Shown here piece after piece: positions 46,414 through 55,919 of a DNA stretch of 64,000 bases; the first letter of the stretch is position 1; every line of letters begins with the position of its first letter. A model generated the notes under the pieces. The model was not told where the DNA came from. It ran no database searches and was given only the letters and a program-made list of their open reading frames with translations. The stretch is from Lactobacillus agrestimuris (GTDB lineage: Bacteria; Bacillota; Bacilli; Lactobacillales; Lactobacillaceae), in contig NZ_CALPCQ010000005.1 in assembly GCF_943193025.1 (NCBI RefSeq), forward strand, positions 35,890-99,889. The letters are read 5' to 3'. A program made the position numbers and the translations under genes.

Positions 46414-47630
46414 TGACGCAGTTAAGTAAAGAAAGACAAAATGCAATCTTAAAGATTCTCCATTATATCCAAGATGGTGGTGAACTTGAAGGTGCTAAGA
46501 AAATGTTTAAAGCGGCCTTTGATCAAGTAGATGTTTCAGAAATCACTGCTGCTGAGCGTGAATTAATTAAGCAGGGACTTGATCCAAGACAGATTCAGTA
46601 CCTCTGTAACGTCCATGCTGATGTCTTTAAAGGCAATATTAAGGAAAATAAAGAGAATCCAGATTTTTCAATCCCAGGTCATCCTGTTCATACCTTTAAG
46701 CAAGAAAATGTGGTGATTAAGTCGCTAGTCAATGATTTTCTTCTACCTAATTTAAAGAAATGGGATCAAACCAGTGATGATAAGTTTCTTGAAAAAATTA
46801 AGCAGGCTCTTAGTGATCTAGCAACGATTGATAAGCATTATAAGAGAAAAGAAGTTTCAATGTTTTCTCTCATGAATAAGTATGGAATTACTGCACCGCC
46901 GCAAGTAATGTGGGGTGTTGATGATAAAATTCGCCAGTATATTAAGGCCGCTCAAGAAGCCGCTAATCGAGTTCCAGCGATTAAAGATGAAGTGGATGAT
47001 ACGATTAGTGCGGCCTGTCATGAAGTTCTTGAAATGATCTTCAAGGAAGAAGAAATTATGCTTCCAATGCTTGATGAAGTTGCTGATAGAACAGATTGGC
47101 TTAATGTGAAAAATGAAGAAAAGCAGATTGGTTATACTTTAATTAACGAACCAATGAATTGGCAGCCGAAAATTAACCAAAAAGAAGTTGGTCCAATTGC
47201 AATTGATAGTTTAGCTTCATTTTTTGTTAATTTCAGAGAAGGAAAGTTGAATTTAGAACAATTAGAAGAAATTTTTGATCTTCTTCCATTTGATCTTACT
47301 TTTGTCGATGAACAAGATCAGGTAGCATTCTTTGGTGGAGGAGCTCACATTTTTCCACATTCTAAAAATGCTATTGGAACTTCCGTTTTTTCTTGCCATA
47401 CTGCAGAGAGTCGTCCAATTATTGAAAAAATCTTTCAAGCTTTTCATGAGGAAAAAAAGAATAAATTAACATATTGGTTTACACCAAAAAGTCTTGGACG
47501 TACATTATTTTTACAATATTTTGCTGTGAGAAATTCTGATGGGAAATATTTGGGGTGTCTGGAAATTGCCCAGGACATCACTGATATCAAGAATTTGACT
47601 GGTGAGAAAAAGAATACTAATTTTATTTAA
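46413..47630 (+). CDS. DUF438 / hemerythrin-like / PAS protein
   Basis: 405 residues. DUF438 lies at about 10-75. A hemerythrin-like HHE four-helix region follows with HPVHTFKQEN, DKHYKRKEVSMF and CHEVLEMIFKEEE. A C-terminal PAS domain (about 285-395) has FDLTFVDEQDQVAFFGGG and YLGCLEIAQDITDIK. Such proteins are predicted to bind di-iron or haem. The signal and partner are unknown. It is the second gene of the DUF59/DUF1858 operon, and a diverged paralogue follows. Confidence 0.82.
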   Translation: MTQLSKERQNAILKILHYIQDGGELEGAKKMFKAAFDQVDVSEITAAERELIKQGLDPRQIQYLCNVHADVFKGNIKENKENPDFSIPGHPVHTFKQENVVIKSLVNDFLLPNLKKWDQTSDDKFLEKIKQALSDLATIDKHYKRKEVSMFSLMNKYGITAPPQVMWGVDDKIRQYIKAAQEAANRVPAIKDEVDDTISAACHEVLEMIFKEEEIMLPMLDEVADRTDWLNVKNEEKQIGYTLINEPMNWQPKINQKEVGPIAIDSLASFFVNFREGKLNLEQLEEIFDLLPFDLTFVDEQDQVAFFGGGAHIFPHSKNAIGTSVFSCHTAESRPIIEKIFQAFHEEKKNKLTYWFTPKSLGRTLFLQYFAVRNSDGKYLGCLEIAQDITDIKNLTGEKKNTNFI

Positions 47631-47725
47631 AAGCTTAACAATTAGGCTATTTCTTCTCCCAAAAATCCGTCTAGAAGTAGTATACTTAAACGTGATGAAA
47701 ATTAGAAAGGGGGCTGTTTTAGTTT

Positions 47726-48994
47726 ATGCAAGCCGATAACAATAAAGAAATAGAGCAAACGCTATTAAGCAACTTGAAATATATCAACGAAGGTGGAGAT
47801 TATACAGGCAAGCCAGAATATCTCAAGAGCACTATTATTAAGGACTTGCCAGCAGGACATCCACTTGCTACTTTTTTGCAAGAAAATGATGAGATTGTTT
47901 CTTTAATTGATGATCAAATCGTACCTGCTCTTAAGATTTGGCAACAAGATGGAAAAGATGAAGAATCATTCAATCGAATGAAATCCGGACTTAATCGTTT
48001 GAAAGATATCAAACAACATTACGTTCGAAAAGAAAATTCATTGTACCCATTATTTGTTAAACATGGCTTAGCAACCGAAGAACAAATCAGTCGCCTATGG
48101 ATGGTTGATGATGCGGCGAAGGAATTGATCATTCAGGCATGTAAAATGCTTGATGAAAAGCAACTTCCTGATAAATACAAGATTGAAGCAGCTATTGAAA
48201 AGATGAGAAAGCAAGTTTTCAATAATGTTTTCAATTCTAACGTTGTATTGACACCGGTTTTAGATATAGTTGTGACTGTCAAAGAATGGTACATGGTTAA
48301 GCAAGATGAGCTAGAAATGGGATATAGTTTCATTTCTTTGCCAGAAAATTGGAAACCAAGTAAGACTGAAATTGATGAAGATAGTTTACGTCATGATCAA
48401 GATGAAGAGCTTAGTCCAGAGATAGTTGAAGAATTTCATAAGTTCCTGAAAGAATTGACTAAACTTGATACTAAGATTACAGAAAATGATATTTTGCGTG
48501 GGGATGAAGATTATCCAATTGGTGAAGGTAATACTGATCCAAGTTTCATCTTAAAAGATATGCAAGATACAGTAATTAAAATGGAAGTTGGTTCTCTTTC
48601 ATTGAAAGAAATTCCAGCAATTTTCAATGTTTTACCAATTGATTTAACCTTTGTTGATAAGTATGACCGCGTAAAATGGTTCTCAAACAGTGACCGAATT
48701 TTCCCAAGAACAAGATCGGTTATTGGACGTCCAGTTATTCGTTGTCATCCACCTAAGAGTATCGATAAAGTTTTGGAAATCTTAAAGAACTTCCATGATG
48801 GTGTTGCGGATGAAGAAGACTTCTGGGTAGATGTTCATGGTAGAATGATTTACCTTAAGTTTTACGCAGTTCGTGATCGTTTTGATAACTACTTAGGTTG
48901 TTTGGAAACAGTTCAAGATGTAACCAAATTTAAGTACCTAAATGGAACTAAGACATTAGAAAATAAAGATAAATTTGATGATCAAGATAAATAG
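47726..48994 (+). CDS. DUF438-type hemerythrin/PAS protein, diverged paralogue
   Basis: 422 residues, alignable to the upstream protein but shorter at the N-terminus. The hemerythrin motif is altered: AGHPLATFLQEN lacks the second His of HPVHTF, while QHYVRKENSLYP is kept. An acidic insert (about 215-275) precedes the PAS domain (IDLTFVDKYDRVKWFS, then YLGCLETVQDVTKFK). It may have lost metal binding and kept a sensory or partner role. GGGGG lies before the ATG. It is separated by about 95 bases and may have its own promoter. Confidence 0.78.
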   Translation: MQADNNKEIEQTLLSNLKYINEGGDYTGKPEYLKSTIIKDLPAGHPLATFLQENDEIVSLIDDQIVPALKIWQQDGKDEESFNRMKSGLNRLKDIKQHYVRKENSLYPLFVKHGLATEEQISRLWMVDDAAKELIIQACKMLDEKQLPDKYKIEAAIEKMRKQVFNNVFNSNVVLTPVLDIVVTVKEWYMVKQDELEMGYSFISLPENWKPSKTEIDEDSLRHDQDEELSPEIVEEFHKFLKELTKLDTKITENDILRGDEDYPIGEGNTDPSFILKDMQDTVIKMEVGSLSLKEIPAIFNVLPIDLTFVDKYDRVKWFSNSDRIFPRTRSVIGRPVIRCHPPKSIDKVLEILKNFHDGVADEEDFWVDVHGRMIYLKFYAVRDRFDNYLGCLETVQDVTKFKYLNGTKTLENKDKFDDQDK

Positions 48995-49008
48995 TAATAA
49001 GAATCTTG

Positions 49009-49041
49009 AGAGACTGTCTATTCATCGGCAGTCTCTTTTTT
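49009..49041 (+). terminator. Terminator
   Basis: AGAGACTG-TCTATTCATCGG-CAGTCTCTTTTTT. Confidence 0.8.
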
Positions 49042-49087
49042 GTTACACTAAGGCTAGGAAGTTTATGAAAAAGAGGGGGATGATTAA

Positions 49088-50305
49088 ATGAAACTTGCGC
49101 ACGGACAAGTTAAGACTGATGAAATTAAATTAAGATGGTTAATCTTAGGGGAACTGGCTACTTGGATCGGTGCCAGCTTTATTTGGCCATTAACATCAGT
49201 TTATTTGAATAAGCAACTTCATATCAGTTTATCAATTATTGGGGTAGTTCTATTTTGTAATTGTGCCGGGAATATTGTGGCCTCAATGATTGCTGGTAAG
49301 CTTTATGATAAATATAATCCATATCCATTAATTTTATGGGGATTGGGCTTAGATGCATTGGTTTTATTCTTAATGGCCATTTTCCATGGCTGGCCAGAAT
49401 ATTGGGTTTGGCTGACCATTACTGGATTTTTAGGTGGTTGGAATGGGACGATGATTAACTCGATTGCCACTAGTATTAAAAAATATCCGGGTCGCTATGT
49501 CTTTAACGTTCTTTACTTCTCACAGAACTTAGGTGTTGTTCTGGGAACTTTGATCGTTGGATATTTATATGATTTTTCAGTTACCCTCCTTTTTGTAATT
49601 GCTGGCTTATTATTTGTTGTTGCCTTAATCAATGCCGTCTTTAATTATCGCCCAATTATTCAATATCATTATGAACGAACTGCAAAAATGAAGGAAGGAA
49701 AAGGGATTAAGAAGACACCAATGCCGAAGCATAATTTGGCAATGACGATAGGCTTCTTTACTACCTTAGCAATTACTTGGTTGATGTACATGAACTGGGA
49801 ATCAAATTTGTCAGTTTATATGGTTTCACTTGGTATTCCATTCCATCTTTATAGTTTACTTTGGACTTTAAATGCTGGAGAAATTGTTATAATGCAGGGG
49901 CTTTTAGCCAAGTTTCCACATATGTTTAAAAATTTGTTCCACCAAGTGATTTTCGGAATTACGATGTTCTCACTTTCGTTTGTGGCTTTGATTTTTGCAA
50001 AAGATTATGCGCATTTTGCTTTAGCGATGTTTATTTTGACTTTGGGTGAATCAACTGCTTTTCCAGCTATCCCAGCTTATGTAAATGATTTGTCACCGCT
50101 TGATAGTAAAGGAAAGTATCAAGGCTTAACCATGGTGGCTAGTGGTATTGGACGAGCTTTTGGCCCATTATTTGGAGGGATGATTATTGACCGGGCAGGT
50201 TATATTCCATTCTTTGCGGTAGCAGCAATCTTGATTTTCTGTTTAATCCTAGTTTTAATTCCACTTCATAGATATTTACATGAACATTTGACGCTTTTTA
50301 AATAA
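49088..50305 (+). CDS. MFS transporter
   Basis: 405 residues with about 12 membrane helices. The loop 2-3 signature is GKLYDKYNPYPLILWG and loop 8-9 has the DSKGKYQG segment. It resembles multidrug or sugar-phosphate efflux members of the major facilitator superfamily; the substrate is not readable. GAGGGGG precedes the ATG. It is transcribed alone. Confidence 0.85.
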   Translation: MKLAHGQVKTDEIKLRWLILGELATWIGASFIWPLTSVYLNKQLHISLSIIGVVLFCNCAGNIVASMIAGKLYDKYNPYPLILWGLGLDALVLFLMAIFHGWPEYWVWLTITGFLGGWNGTMINSIATSIKKYPGRYVFNVLYFSQNLGVVLGTLIVGYLYDFSVTLLFVIAGLLFVVALINAVFNYRPIIQYHYERTAKMKEGKGIKKTPMPKHNLAMTIGFFTTLAITWLMYMNWESNLSVYMVSLGIPFHLYSLLWTLNAGEIVIMQGLLAKFPHMFKNLFHQVIFGITMFSLSFVALIFAKDYAHFALAMFILTLGESTAFPAIPAYVNDLSPLDSKGKYQGLTMVASGIGRAFGPLFGGMIIDRAGYIPFFAVAAILIFCLILVLIPLHRYLHEHLTLFK

Positions 50306-50393
50306 TTCTTATAAGCAATGATTTAAAGAAAATGATATTATATGTATAAATTAATTTAATCTTAATTAAGAATTAAAGGAGGCTTTTGATTTA

Positions 50394-52346
50394 ATGAATA
50401 ATAATATGGCTGTACGTGGCGGTGCTGGTAATATTCTTGAACCTAAAGTAGGAACAAGACCACAAGATAACTTATATTTGGCAGTTAACTCAGAATGGTT
50501 AGAAAAAGTTAAGATTCCTTCAGATCGTTCAAGAATTGCTAGTTTTGATTCGATCGACTTAAATGTTGAAAAGAACTTAATGCAAGACTTTGCGGATTTC
50601 GCTGATGGAAAGAAGGAAATTCCTGATATTCCAAATTTGAAGAAGGCAGTTGAACTTTATAAAGTTGCTCGTGACTTTGACAAGCGTAACAAAGATGCGG
50701 CCGAACCAATTAAGGCAGACTTAATGATGCTTGAAAGTATTAGTGACTTTGCGGACTTCAATATGAAAGCTGCCGGCTTATTCAAGATGAATTTCAGCTT
50801 GCCATTTTCATTTGATGTTGACGCTGATATGAAGAATACTAAGGTTAACGTTCTTGAATTCTTCGGTACATCAATTTTCTTACCTGATACAACTACTTAT
50901 CAAAGTGAGGGTGCAGACAAGTTACTTGATGTCTTAAAGAAGCAATCAGAGAACTTGCTTCAAATGGCTGGTGTTTCAGCTGATCAAGCCAAGGAATATG
51001 TTGCTGACGCTTTAAAGTTTGATCAGAAACTTGCTAAAGTAGTTAAGTCATCAGAAGAATGGGCAGATTATCCAGCAATGTATAATCCAGTTTCAATGGC
51101 TGATTTTGAAGCTAAGATTAAGAACTTCAAGATGGCTGATTTCTTAAAGGAAGTTTTACCTGAGGTTCCTGATCGTGTGATTGTGGCAGAACCTCGTTAC
51201 TTAGATCACTTCGATGAATTAGTTAATGAAGATAACTTTGATGAGATTAAGGGCTGGATGATTGTTAAGTTTATCAATGCGGTTGCTGGTTACTTATCAC
51301 AAGACTTCCGTGAAGCTGCCTTTCCATTTAAGCAAGCTTTGTCAGGTCAACCTGAACTTGCAAATGGCGAAAAGCAAGCATATCGCATTGCTAATGGCAC
51401 TTTCAGTGAAGTTGTTGGTGTTTACTATGGTCAAACTTACTTCGGTCAAGATGCTAAGGATGACGTAGTGGACATGATCAATAAAATGCTTGCGGTTTAT
51501 GAAGCGCGTCTTAAGGAAAATGATTGGCTTTCTGAAGAAACTAAGGAAAAGGCAATTGTGAAGCTTAATGCTTTGATTCTTAAGATTGGGTTCCCAGACA
51601 AGATTGAAGAAATTTATAACCGTTTGGATGTAACTAGCGTTGAAGATGGTGGCACTCTTTATTCAAATGAAAGAGCTGCAGGTATTGAACATGTTAAATA
51701 CAATCTTGAAAAGCTAACTAAGCCAGTTGATCGTTCTGTATGGCTTATGCCAGCTAACCTTGTTAATGCTTGTTACGACCCACAAAGAAACGATTTAACT
51801 TTCCCAGCCGCAATTTTGCAAGCACCATTTTATGATATTAAACAAGATCGTGCTGAAAACTTTGGTGGTATTGGAACAGTTATTGCTCACGAAATTTCTC
51901 ATGCTTTCGACAATAATGGTTCACAATTTGATGAATTTGGAAACATGGTAAATTGGTGGCAAGATGCTGACTATGAAGAATTTAAGAAGCGTACTCAAGC
52001 AGAAATCGATCTCTTCGATGGTATTAAATATGGTCCAGTAACCTTGAATGGTAAGCAAATTGTTTCTGAAAATATTGCCGATCAAGGTGGTCTTACTGCA
52101 GCTGTTAAGGCAGCTAAAGATGAAGACGATGACCTTAAGAAGTTGTTTGAAAACTTTGCTCGTATTTGGGCTAACAAGCAACTTACTGAATCAATTAAGA
52201 GTCAGGTAGCCGTTGATGTTCATGCGCCTGGTCCAGAGCGTGCAAACGTTCAATCACAATGCCAAGAAGATTTCTATGAAGTCTTTGATGTAAAACCAGA
52301 AGATGGTATGTGGCTTGATCCAGACAAGCGAGTTCATATTTGGTAA
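50394..52346 (+). CDS. pepO: M13-family endopeptidase PepO
   Basis: 650 residues, full length for lactobacillar PepO. The zinc motif is VIAHEISHAFD with the downstream ENIADQGG glutamate. The C-terminus WLDPDKRVHIW is typical of the family. There is no signal peptide, so it cleaves oligopeptides in the cytosol as part of the casein/peptide-use pathway. AAGGAGG lies 11 bases before the ATG. It is monocistronic. Confidence 0.95.
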   Translation: MNNNMAVRGGAGNILEPKVGTRPQDNLYLAVNSEWLEKVKIPSDRSRIASFDSIDLNVEKNLMQDFADFADGKKEIPDIPNLKKAVELYKVARDFDKRNKDAAEPIKADLMMLESISDFADFNMKAAGLFKMNFSLPFSFDVDADMKNTKVNVLEFFGTSIFLPDTTTYQSEGADKLLDVLKKQSENLLQMAGVSADQAKEYVADALKFDQKLAKVVKSSEEWADYPAMYNPVSMADFEAKIKNFKMADFLKEVLPEVPDRVIVAEPRYLDHFDELVNEDNFDEIKGWMIVKFINAVAGYLSQDFREAAFPFKQALSGQPELANGEKQAYRIANGTFSEVVGVYYGQTYFGQDAKDDVVDMINKMLAVYEARLKENDWLSEETKEKAIVKLNALILKIGFPDKIEEIYNRLDVTSVEDGGTLYSNERAAGIEHVKYNLEKLTKPVDRSVWLMPANLVNACYDPQRNDLTFPAAILQAPFYDIKQDRAENFGGIGTVIAHEISHAFDNNGSQFDEFGNMVNWWQDADYEEFKKRTQAEIDLFDGIKYGPVTLNGKQIVSENIADQGGLTAAVKAAKDEDDDLKKLFENFARIWANKQLTESIKSQVAVDVHAPGPERANVQSQCQEDFYEVFDVKPEDGMWLDPDKRVHIW

Positions 52347-52376
52347 AAGATAAGAAAAAGCTTTAGCAGAGCTATC

Positions 52377-52416
52377 AAAAACGCCCAGGCTAGTAATACT
52401 AGCTTGGGCGTTTTGT
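52377..52416 (+). terminator. Bidirectional terminator
   Basis: AAAACGCCCAGGCTAGT-AAT-ACTAGCTTGGGCGTTTT between pepO and kup. Confidence 0.92.
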
Positions 52417-52427
52417 TATATCTTTAA

Positions 52428-54461
52428 TTATTCATCGTTAGTCTTCATATTTGAGAAGTTCTTTGGAGCTACTCGTTTAATGTGTGAAGGATTTGGTCGT
52501 CCTAAAATAAGTGGAACACGTTCAACAACGGTATCCGCAAATTCTAAACCGAACCATGAAGCTGGATTTGATGAAAGGTTTTGAAGCCAGACCCTAGTTT
52601 CAACCATCCATCTTTCCCAACCATGAAGTTGGGTTTGTGGGCTGATTACATCGTTGACGATAACGAATGAGAAGTCACCAACATCACGACCTGGGGTAGT
52701 GGTGTATTCTTGTGGCTGTGGTTCAATTGTACCGTCAGCAATTAAATCGTGAACAATTTGACGAATGTAAACATTCACACTGGTTTGCTTCTTGAATCCT
52801 AAGAAGAGCTGAACGTTGATCACGTTCTTAGTGCCATAGGTATTAACTGCATATTCAGCAGTAAATGGTTCATTAGTAACATTAACAGTTACGAACCAAT
52901 AGGCTCTGGCACGTTTAGGACGTTTATCAAGAATTGAGTATAAAACTTCACGTTTAATAAATTTGTTGTACTTAACTTTAGCCATATATACTACGTTAGT
53001 AGCGTAAGTCGGATAATCATCATCGTGGCTTAAATTGGTCAACATATCAGTATATTCGTCTAGACGAACATAAGCGTTATGTGATTCACGCTTATCACGA
53101 ATCTTATTACCATAGAACCATACATACATGATTCCTAAGATAAAGCCGGTGATAAGTAATGATACATAACCACCATGAGTAAACTTACTCAAACTTGAAA
53201 TCATGAACATCAAGTTGAGGGCTCCAAAGAAGATCAAGAAGATCCAGTTCCAGAAGGTCATGTGAATATTCTTGGCCTTCATTTGTAGCCATTCGAAAAG
53301 CATGATGGTTGTCATCAGCATTGAAATGGTGATTGAAAGACCATAGGCTGCTTCCATGTGGGCTGAAGTTCTGAAGTAAAGAACTAAGGCGATGGTAGCA
53401 CAGCAGAGCATCTTGTTAACTGAAGGGATGTAAATTTGACCCTTTTCAGTAGATGGATAAATAATATTCATTCTTGGCAAGAACTTAAGACCACTGGCTT
53501 CAGCTACTAAAGTAAATGAACCAGTAATTAAAGCTTGAGAAGCAATAACAGCGGCAACAGTTGCAAGAATAATTGCTGCTAAACGGATGTTTTCAGGGAT
53601 GATTTCAAAGAATGGATTGAAATCACCGGTAGTGTGGTAGCCAGGATTGTTTAAAATCCAAACACCTTGACCAAAGTAGTTGAGGGCAAGGCAGACGAAA
53701 ACGTATGGCCATGAACCAATAATGTTTCCTTTACCAACGTGACCAACATCTGAGTAGAGAGCTTCGGCACCAGTAGTAGCAAGGAAGATTGAACCTAAGA
53801 TAAAGATTCCTGCCTTGTTATATGGGCTGAATAATAATTTGATTGCATAAATTGGATTAATTGCCTTCAAAATTGAAAGGTCACCCACCATGTTCATCGC
53901 ACCGATTACACCTAAGAAAGTGAACCAGATAAACATAATTGGTCCGAATGCTTTACCAATAATACTTGTACCCATACGCTGAATTGCAAAAAGAAACAGC
54001 AGAATGATAACGGTGATGATAATAACCATTTCCTGCGTATTAACAGGAACATTACCACCGAACTGCATGCCTTTAAGACCTTCGATTGCAGTTGTTACAG
54101 TAACAGCTGGAGTTAAAGTTCCGTCAGCTAGGATCGCGGCCCCACCAATTAAAGCCGGTAGAACAAGCCACTTGGCGCGCTTACGAATCAAAGCGTATAA
54201 GGCAAAGATTCCTCCTTCACCGTGGTTAGTTGCTTTGAGGGCAATAAACACAGTTTGAAGGGTAGTAAGCAAGGTAACAGTCCACAGAACTAATGAAATA
54301 GAGCCAATAATAAAGTCACGGTTAACATTGGCAATGCCTCCGTTACCAGCAACGATTGACTTCATAACATAAAGTGGACTAGTACCGATATCACCGTAGA
54401 CAATACCGATGGCGATCAACAAACCAGCGGCGGTTGTCTTTTTTTGTAAATCTTTTGACAT
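52428..54461 (-). CDS. kup: KUP-type potassium uptake protein
   Basis: 677 residues. It has 12 membrane helices and a long cytosolic C-terminal domain (about 450-677). The opening GIVYGDIGTSPLYVMKSI and the NHGEGGIFALYALIRK loop are family hallmarks. It imports K+, probably driven by protons. It is transcribed alone from the region 54462-54712, where I recognise neither a ydaO/c-di-AMP riboswitch nor another structured leader. Confidence 0.95.
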   Translation of the reverse strand: MSKDLQKKTTAAGLLIAIGIVYGDIGTSPLYVMKSIVAGNGGIANVNRDFIIGSISLVLWTVTLLTTLQTVFIALKATNHGEGGIFALYALIRKRAKWLVLPALIGGAAILADGTLTPAVTVTTAIEGLKGMQFGGNVPVNTQEMVIIITVIILLFLFAIQRMGTSIIGKAFGPIMFIWFTFLGVIGAMNMVGDLSILKAINPIYAIKLLFSPYNKAGIFILGSIFLATTGAEALYSDVGHVGKGNIIGSWPYVFVCLALNYFGQGVWILNNPGYHTTGDFNPFFEIIPENIRLAAIILATVAAVIASQALITGSFTLVAEASGLKFLPRMNIIYPSTEKGQIYIPSVNKMLCCATIALVLYFRTSAHMEAAYGLSITISMLMTTIMLFEWLQMKAKNIHMTFWNWIFLIFFGALNLMFMISSLSKFTHGGYVSLLITGFILGIMYVWFYGNKIRDKRESHNAYVRLDEYTDMLTNLSHDDDYPTYATNVVYMAKVKYNKFIKREVLYSILDKRPKRARAYWFVTVNVTNEPFTAEYAVNTYGTKNVINVQLFLGFKKQTSVNVYIRQIVHDLIADGTIEPQPQEYTTTPGRDVGDFSFVIVNDVISPQTQLHGWERWMVETRVWLQNLSSNPASWFGLEFADTVVERVPLILGRPNPSHIKRVAPKNFSNMKTNDE

Positions 54462-54712
54462 ATTAGTACTTCCTCAAACGAAAATTTTCCATTTTTACGA
54501 AAAAAGAATGCCATTCGACATTCCCATAAAACATATCTATTTTCGTCTATTTAAGTAAACTATGCAAGTCTTTAAATATTAAATTTTTGAGCATAACTAT
54601 TTTGATGACAAAAAGAGAAAAAGTAATTACTTAAATACACGGAACTTTTGAGATTTTTTGCGTATCTAAGTATGGAGGGATAATTTCCCTACTATTTTTA
54701 AAGAGGTGTGCA

Positions 54713-55576
54713 ATGAGTACAGATGATCACAAGAAGTTCTATGGCTTCACCGAAGATAAGGTCTTCGGCTGGGTAATGGAGAATATGGAATTCTGCCGCT
54801 TTGTCTTGCAGACGGTTTTGCCCGAGATTGAGATTGCGAAGGTTGAGAACTTATACCTCCAAAAGGAGCTCAACAATCCAGATCGGGAAAGTAAGGATGT
54901 CAGACTAGATATTTTAGTAACGGACAGAGATGGTCGAGTCTATGATGTAGAAATGCAAATTGCGGATGAAGATAATTTAGGTAAGCGAATGCGATATTAT
55001 CTTTCTAAAGTTGATGCTCATTATACTTTGGAGAAGAAAAAGTCGTATCGAGATCTCAAAGAAGCCTACATTATCTTCCTATGTGATTTCGATTTTCCAG
55101 GTAAAGGTAGACTTCGCTATTCTTATCATGAGTACGAGGATCAGGATAGATCATCAATGTTGCCAACTAATTCAACTAAAGTTATCATTAATGCAAAAGG
55201 TAAATTAGATGGCAATAGTAAAGATCTTCAGAACTTAGTGAAGCTAATGCGAGGTGAAAAAATCGTTGGAAGTAAACACTTCGATTATGCTCAGAAGAAG
55301 ATCGAAGAAATTAATGAAGATCCAATAAGGAGGGATCAAATTATGGACTACGAGACAAAGATGCTTGAGCGTGAGCAGTTGGGTGAAGAACGAGGAGAGA
55401 AGCTAGGCGAAGAACGGGGAAGACGTGAGCAATCTATTAATCTAACTGAAAATACAGTGCCACAATTGAAGGCTAAAGGATTCCAAAGAGATGAAATCTT
55501 AGACTTCATTAAGCACCAACATACCGGTTTAAGTGATGAAGAAATCCAAAAAATCGTTGATAAGTATTACAAATAA
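54713..55576 (+). CDS. Rpn-family PD-(D/E)XK nuclease (long form)
   Basis: 287 residues. The N-terminal 120 residues match the Rpn/PDDEXK_2 recombination-promoting nucleases: FYGFTEDKVFGWVM, then VRLDILVTDRDGRVYDVEMQ (Asp66, Glu80, Gln82). The C-terminus, after about residue 210, is a charged coiled segment with GEERGEKLGEERG, a helix, and SDEEIQKIVDKYYK. Inside the gene, AAGGAGG (55327-55333) and an in-frame ATG at 55343 would start the C-terminal 77 residues separately. A free-standing homologue of that tail follows at 55630. In E. coli, Rpn nucleases are toxic and blocked by such intragenic short proteins. Confidence 0.85.
   Translation: MSTDDHKKFYGFTEDKVFGWVMENMEFCRFVLQTVLPEIEIAKVENLYLQKELNNPDRESKDVRLDILVTDRDGRVYDVEMQIADEDNLGKRMRYYLSKVDAHYTLEKKKSYRDLKEAYIIFLCDFDFPGKGRLRYSYHEYEDQDRSSMLPTNSTKVIINAKGKLDGNSKDLQNLVKLMRGEKIVGSKHFDYAQKKIEEINEDPIRRDQIMDYETKMLEREQLGEERGEKLGEERGRREQSINLTENTVPQLKAKGFQRDEILDFIKHQHTGLSDEEIQKIVDKYYK
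55343..55576 (+). CDS. Internal in-frame short product of the Rpn gene (RpnS-like)
   Basis: 77 residues beginning MDYETKMLEREQ. It is preceded by a perfect AAGGAGG with 9 bases to the ATG, which is in frame with the long gene (codon 211). Such a strong site inside a coding region is unlikely to be neutral. The product starts at the same place as the independent 79-residue paralogue (MLSDYETKMLEHEQ). By analogy with E. coli RpnS it would be the antitoxin; that function is inference. Confidence 0.65.
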   Translation: MDYETKMLEREQLGEERGEKLGEERGRREQSINLTENTVPQLKAKGFQRDEILDFIKHQHTGLSDEEIQKIVDKYYK

Positions 55577-55587
55577 ATAGAACTTGA

Positions 55588-55615
55588 AAGTTGGAGCTAA
55601 AACTCCGACTTTTTT
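55588..55615 (+). terminator. Terminator after the Rpn gene
   Basis: AAGTTGGAG-CTAAAA-CTCCGACTTTTTT. It separates the long gene from the downstream short paralogue, yet AAAAGGAGA for that paralogue begins in the T run, so read-through may feed it. Confidence 0.8.
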
Positions 55616-55629
55616 AAAAGGAGATACCA

Positions 55630-55869
55630 ATGTTAAGTGACTACGAGACAAAAATGCTGGAGCATGAGCAGTTGGGTGAAGAAAAAGGACGCAGAGAAGG
55701 GGAAAAAAGCGGAGAAGAACGAGGAAAGCTAGCTGCTACTATAAGTGCGCTTGATTACTTAAAAACAAATGGCGCTAGCAGAGAAAGGGCTATTGAGTTA
55801 GCTAAAAGAATGAATTCTAATTTAAGTGATAGCGAAATTCAAAAAATAGTTAACAAGTACTACAAATAA
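55630..55869 (+). CDS. Free-standing Rpn C-terminal paralogue (RpnS-like)
   Basis: 79 residues: MLSDYETKMLEHEQLGEEKG, a GEKSGEERGK charged segment, then a helix and SDSEIQKIVNKYYK. It aligns end to end with the C-terminal 77 residues of the upstream Rpn protein but has no nuclease domain. It has its own AAAGGAGA 6 bases before the ATG. It is either the tail of a second, deleted rpn gene or a maintained short antitoxin copy. The intact frame and good ribosome site favour expression. Confidence 0.7.
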   Translation: MLSDYETKMLEHEQLGEEKGRREGEKSGEERGKLAATISALDYLKTNGASRERAIELAKRMNSNLSDSEIQKIVNKYYK

Positions 55870-55876
55870 ACATCAA

Positions 55877-55906
55877 AAAAAGACGCTCCAAACGGAACGT
55901 CTTTTT
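55877..55906 (+). terminator. Bidirectional terminator
   Basis: AAAAAGACGCTCC-AAAC-GGAACGTCTTTTT. Confidence 0.88.
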
Positions 55907-55919
55907 GAATGCGTAAATA

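Noticed and set aside
54462..54712. c-di-AMP (ydaO) riboswitch upstream of kup
   Set aside because: No recognisable conserved core or pseudoknot arms; the region is plain AT-rich sequence.
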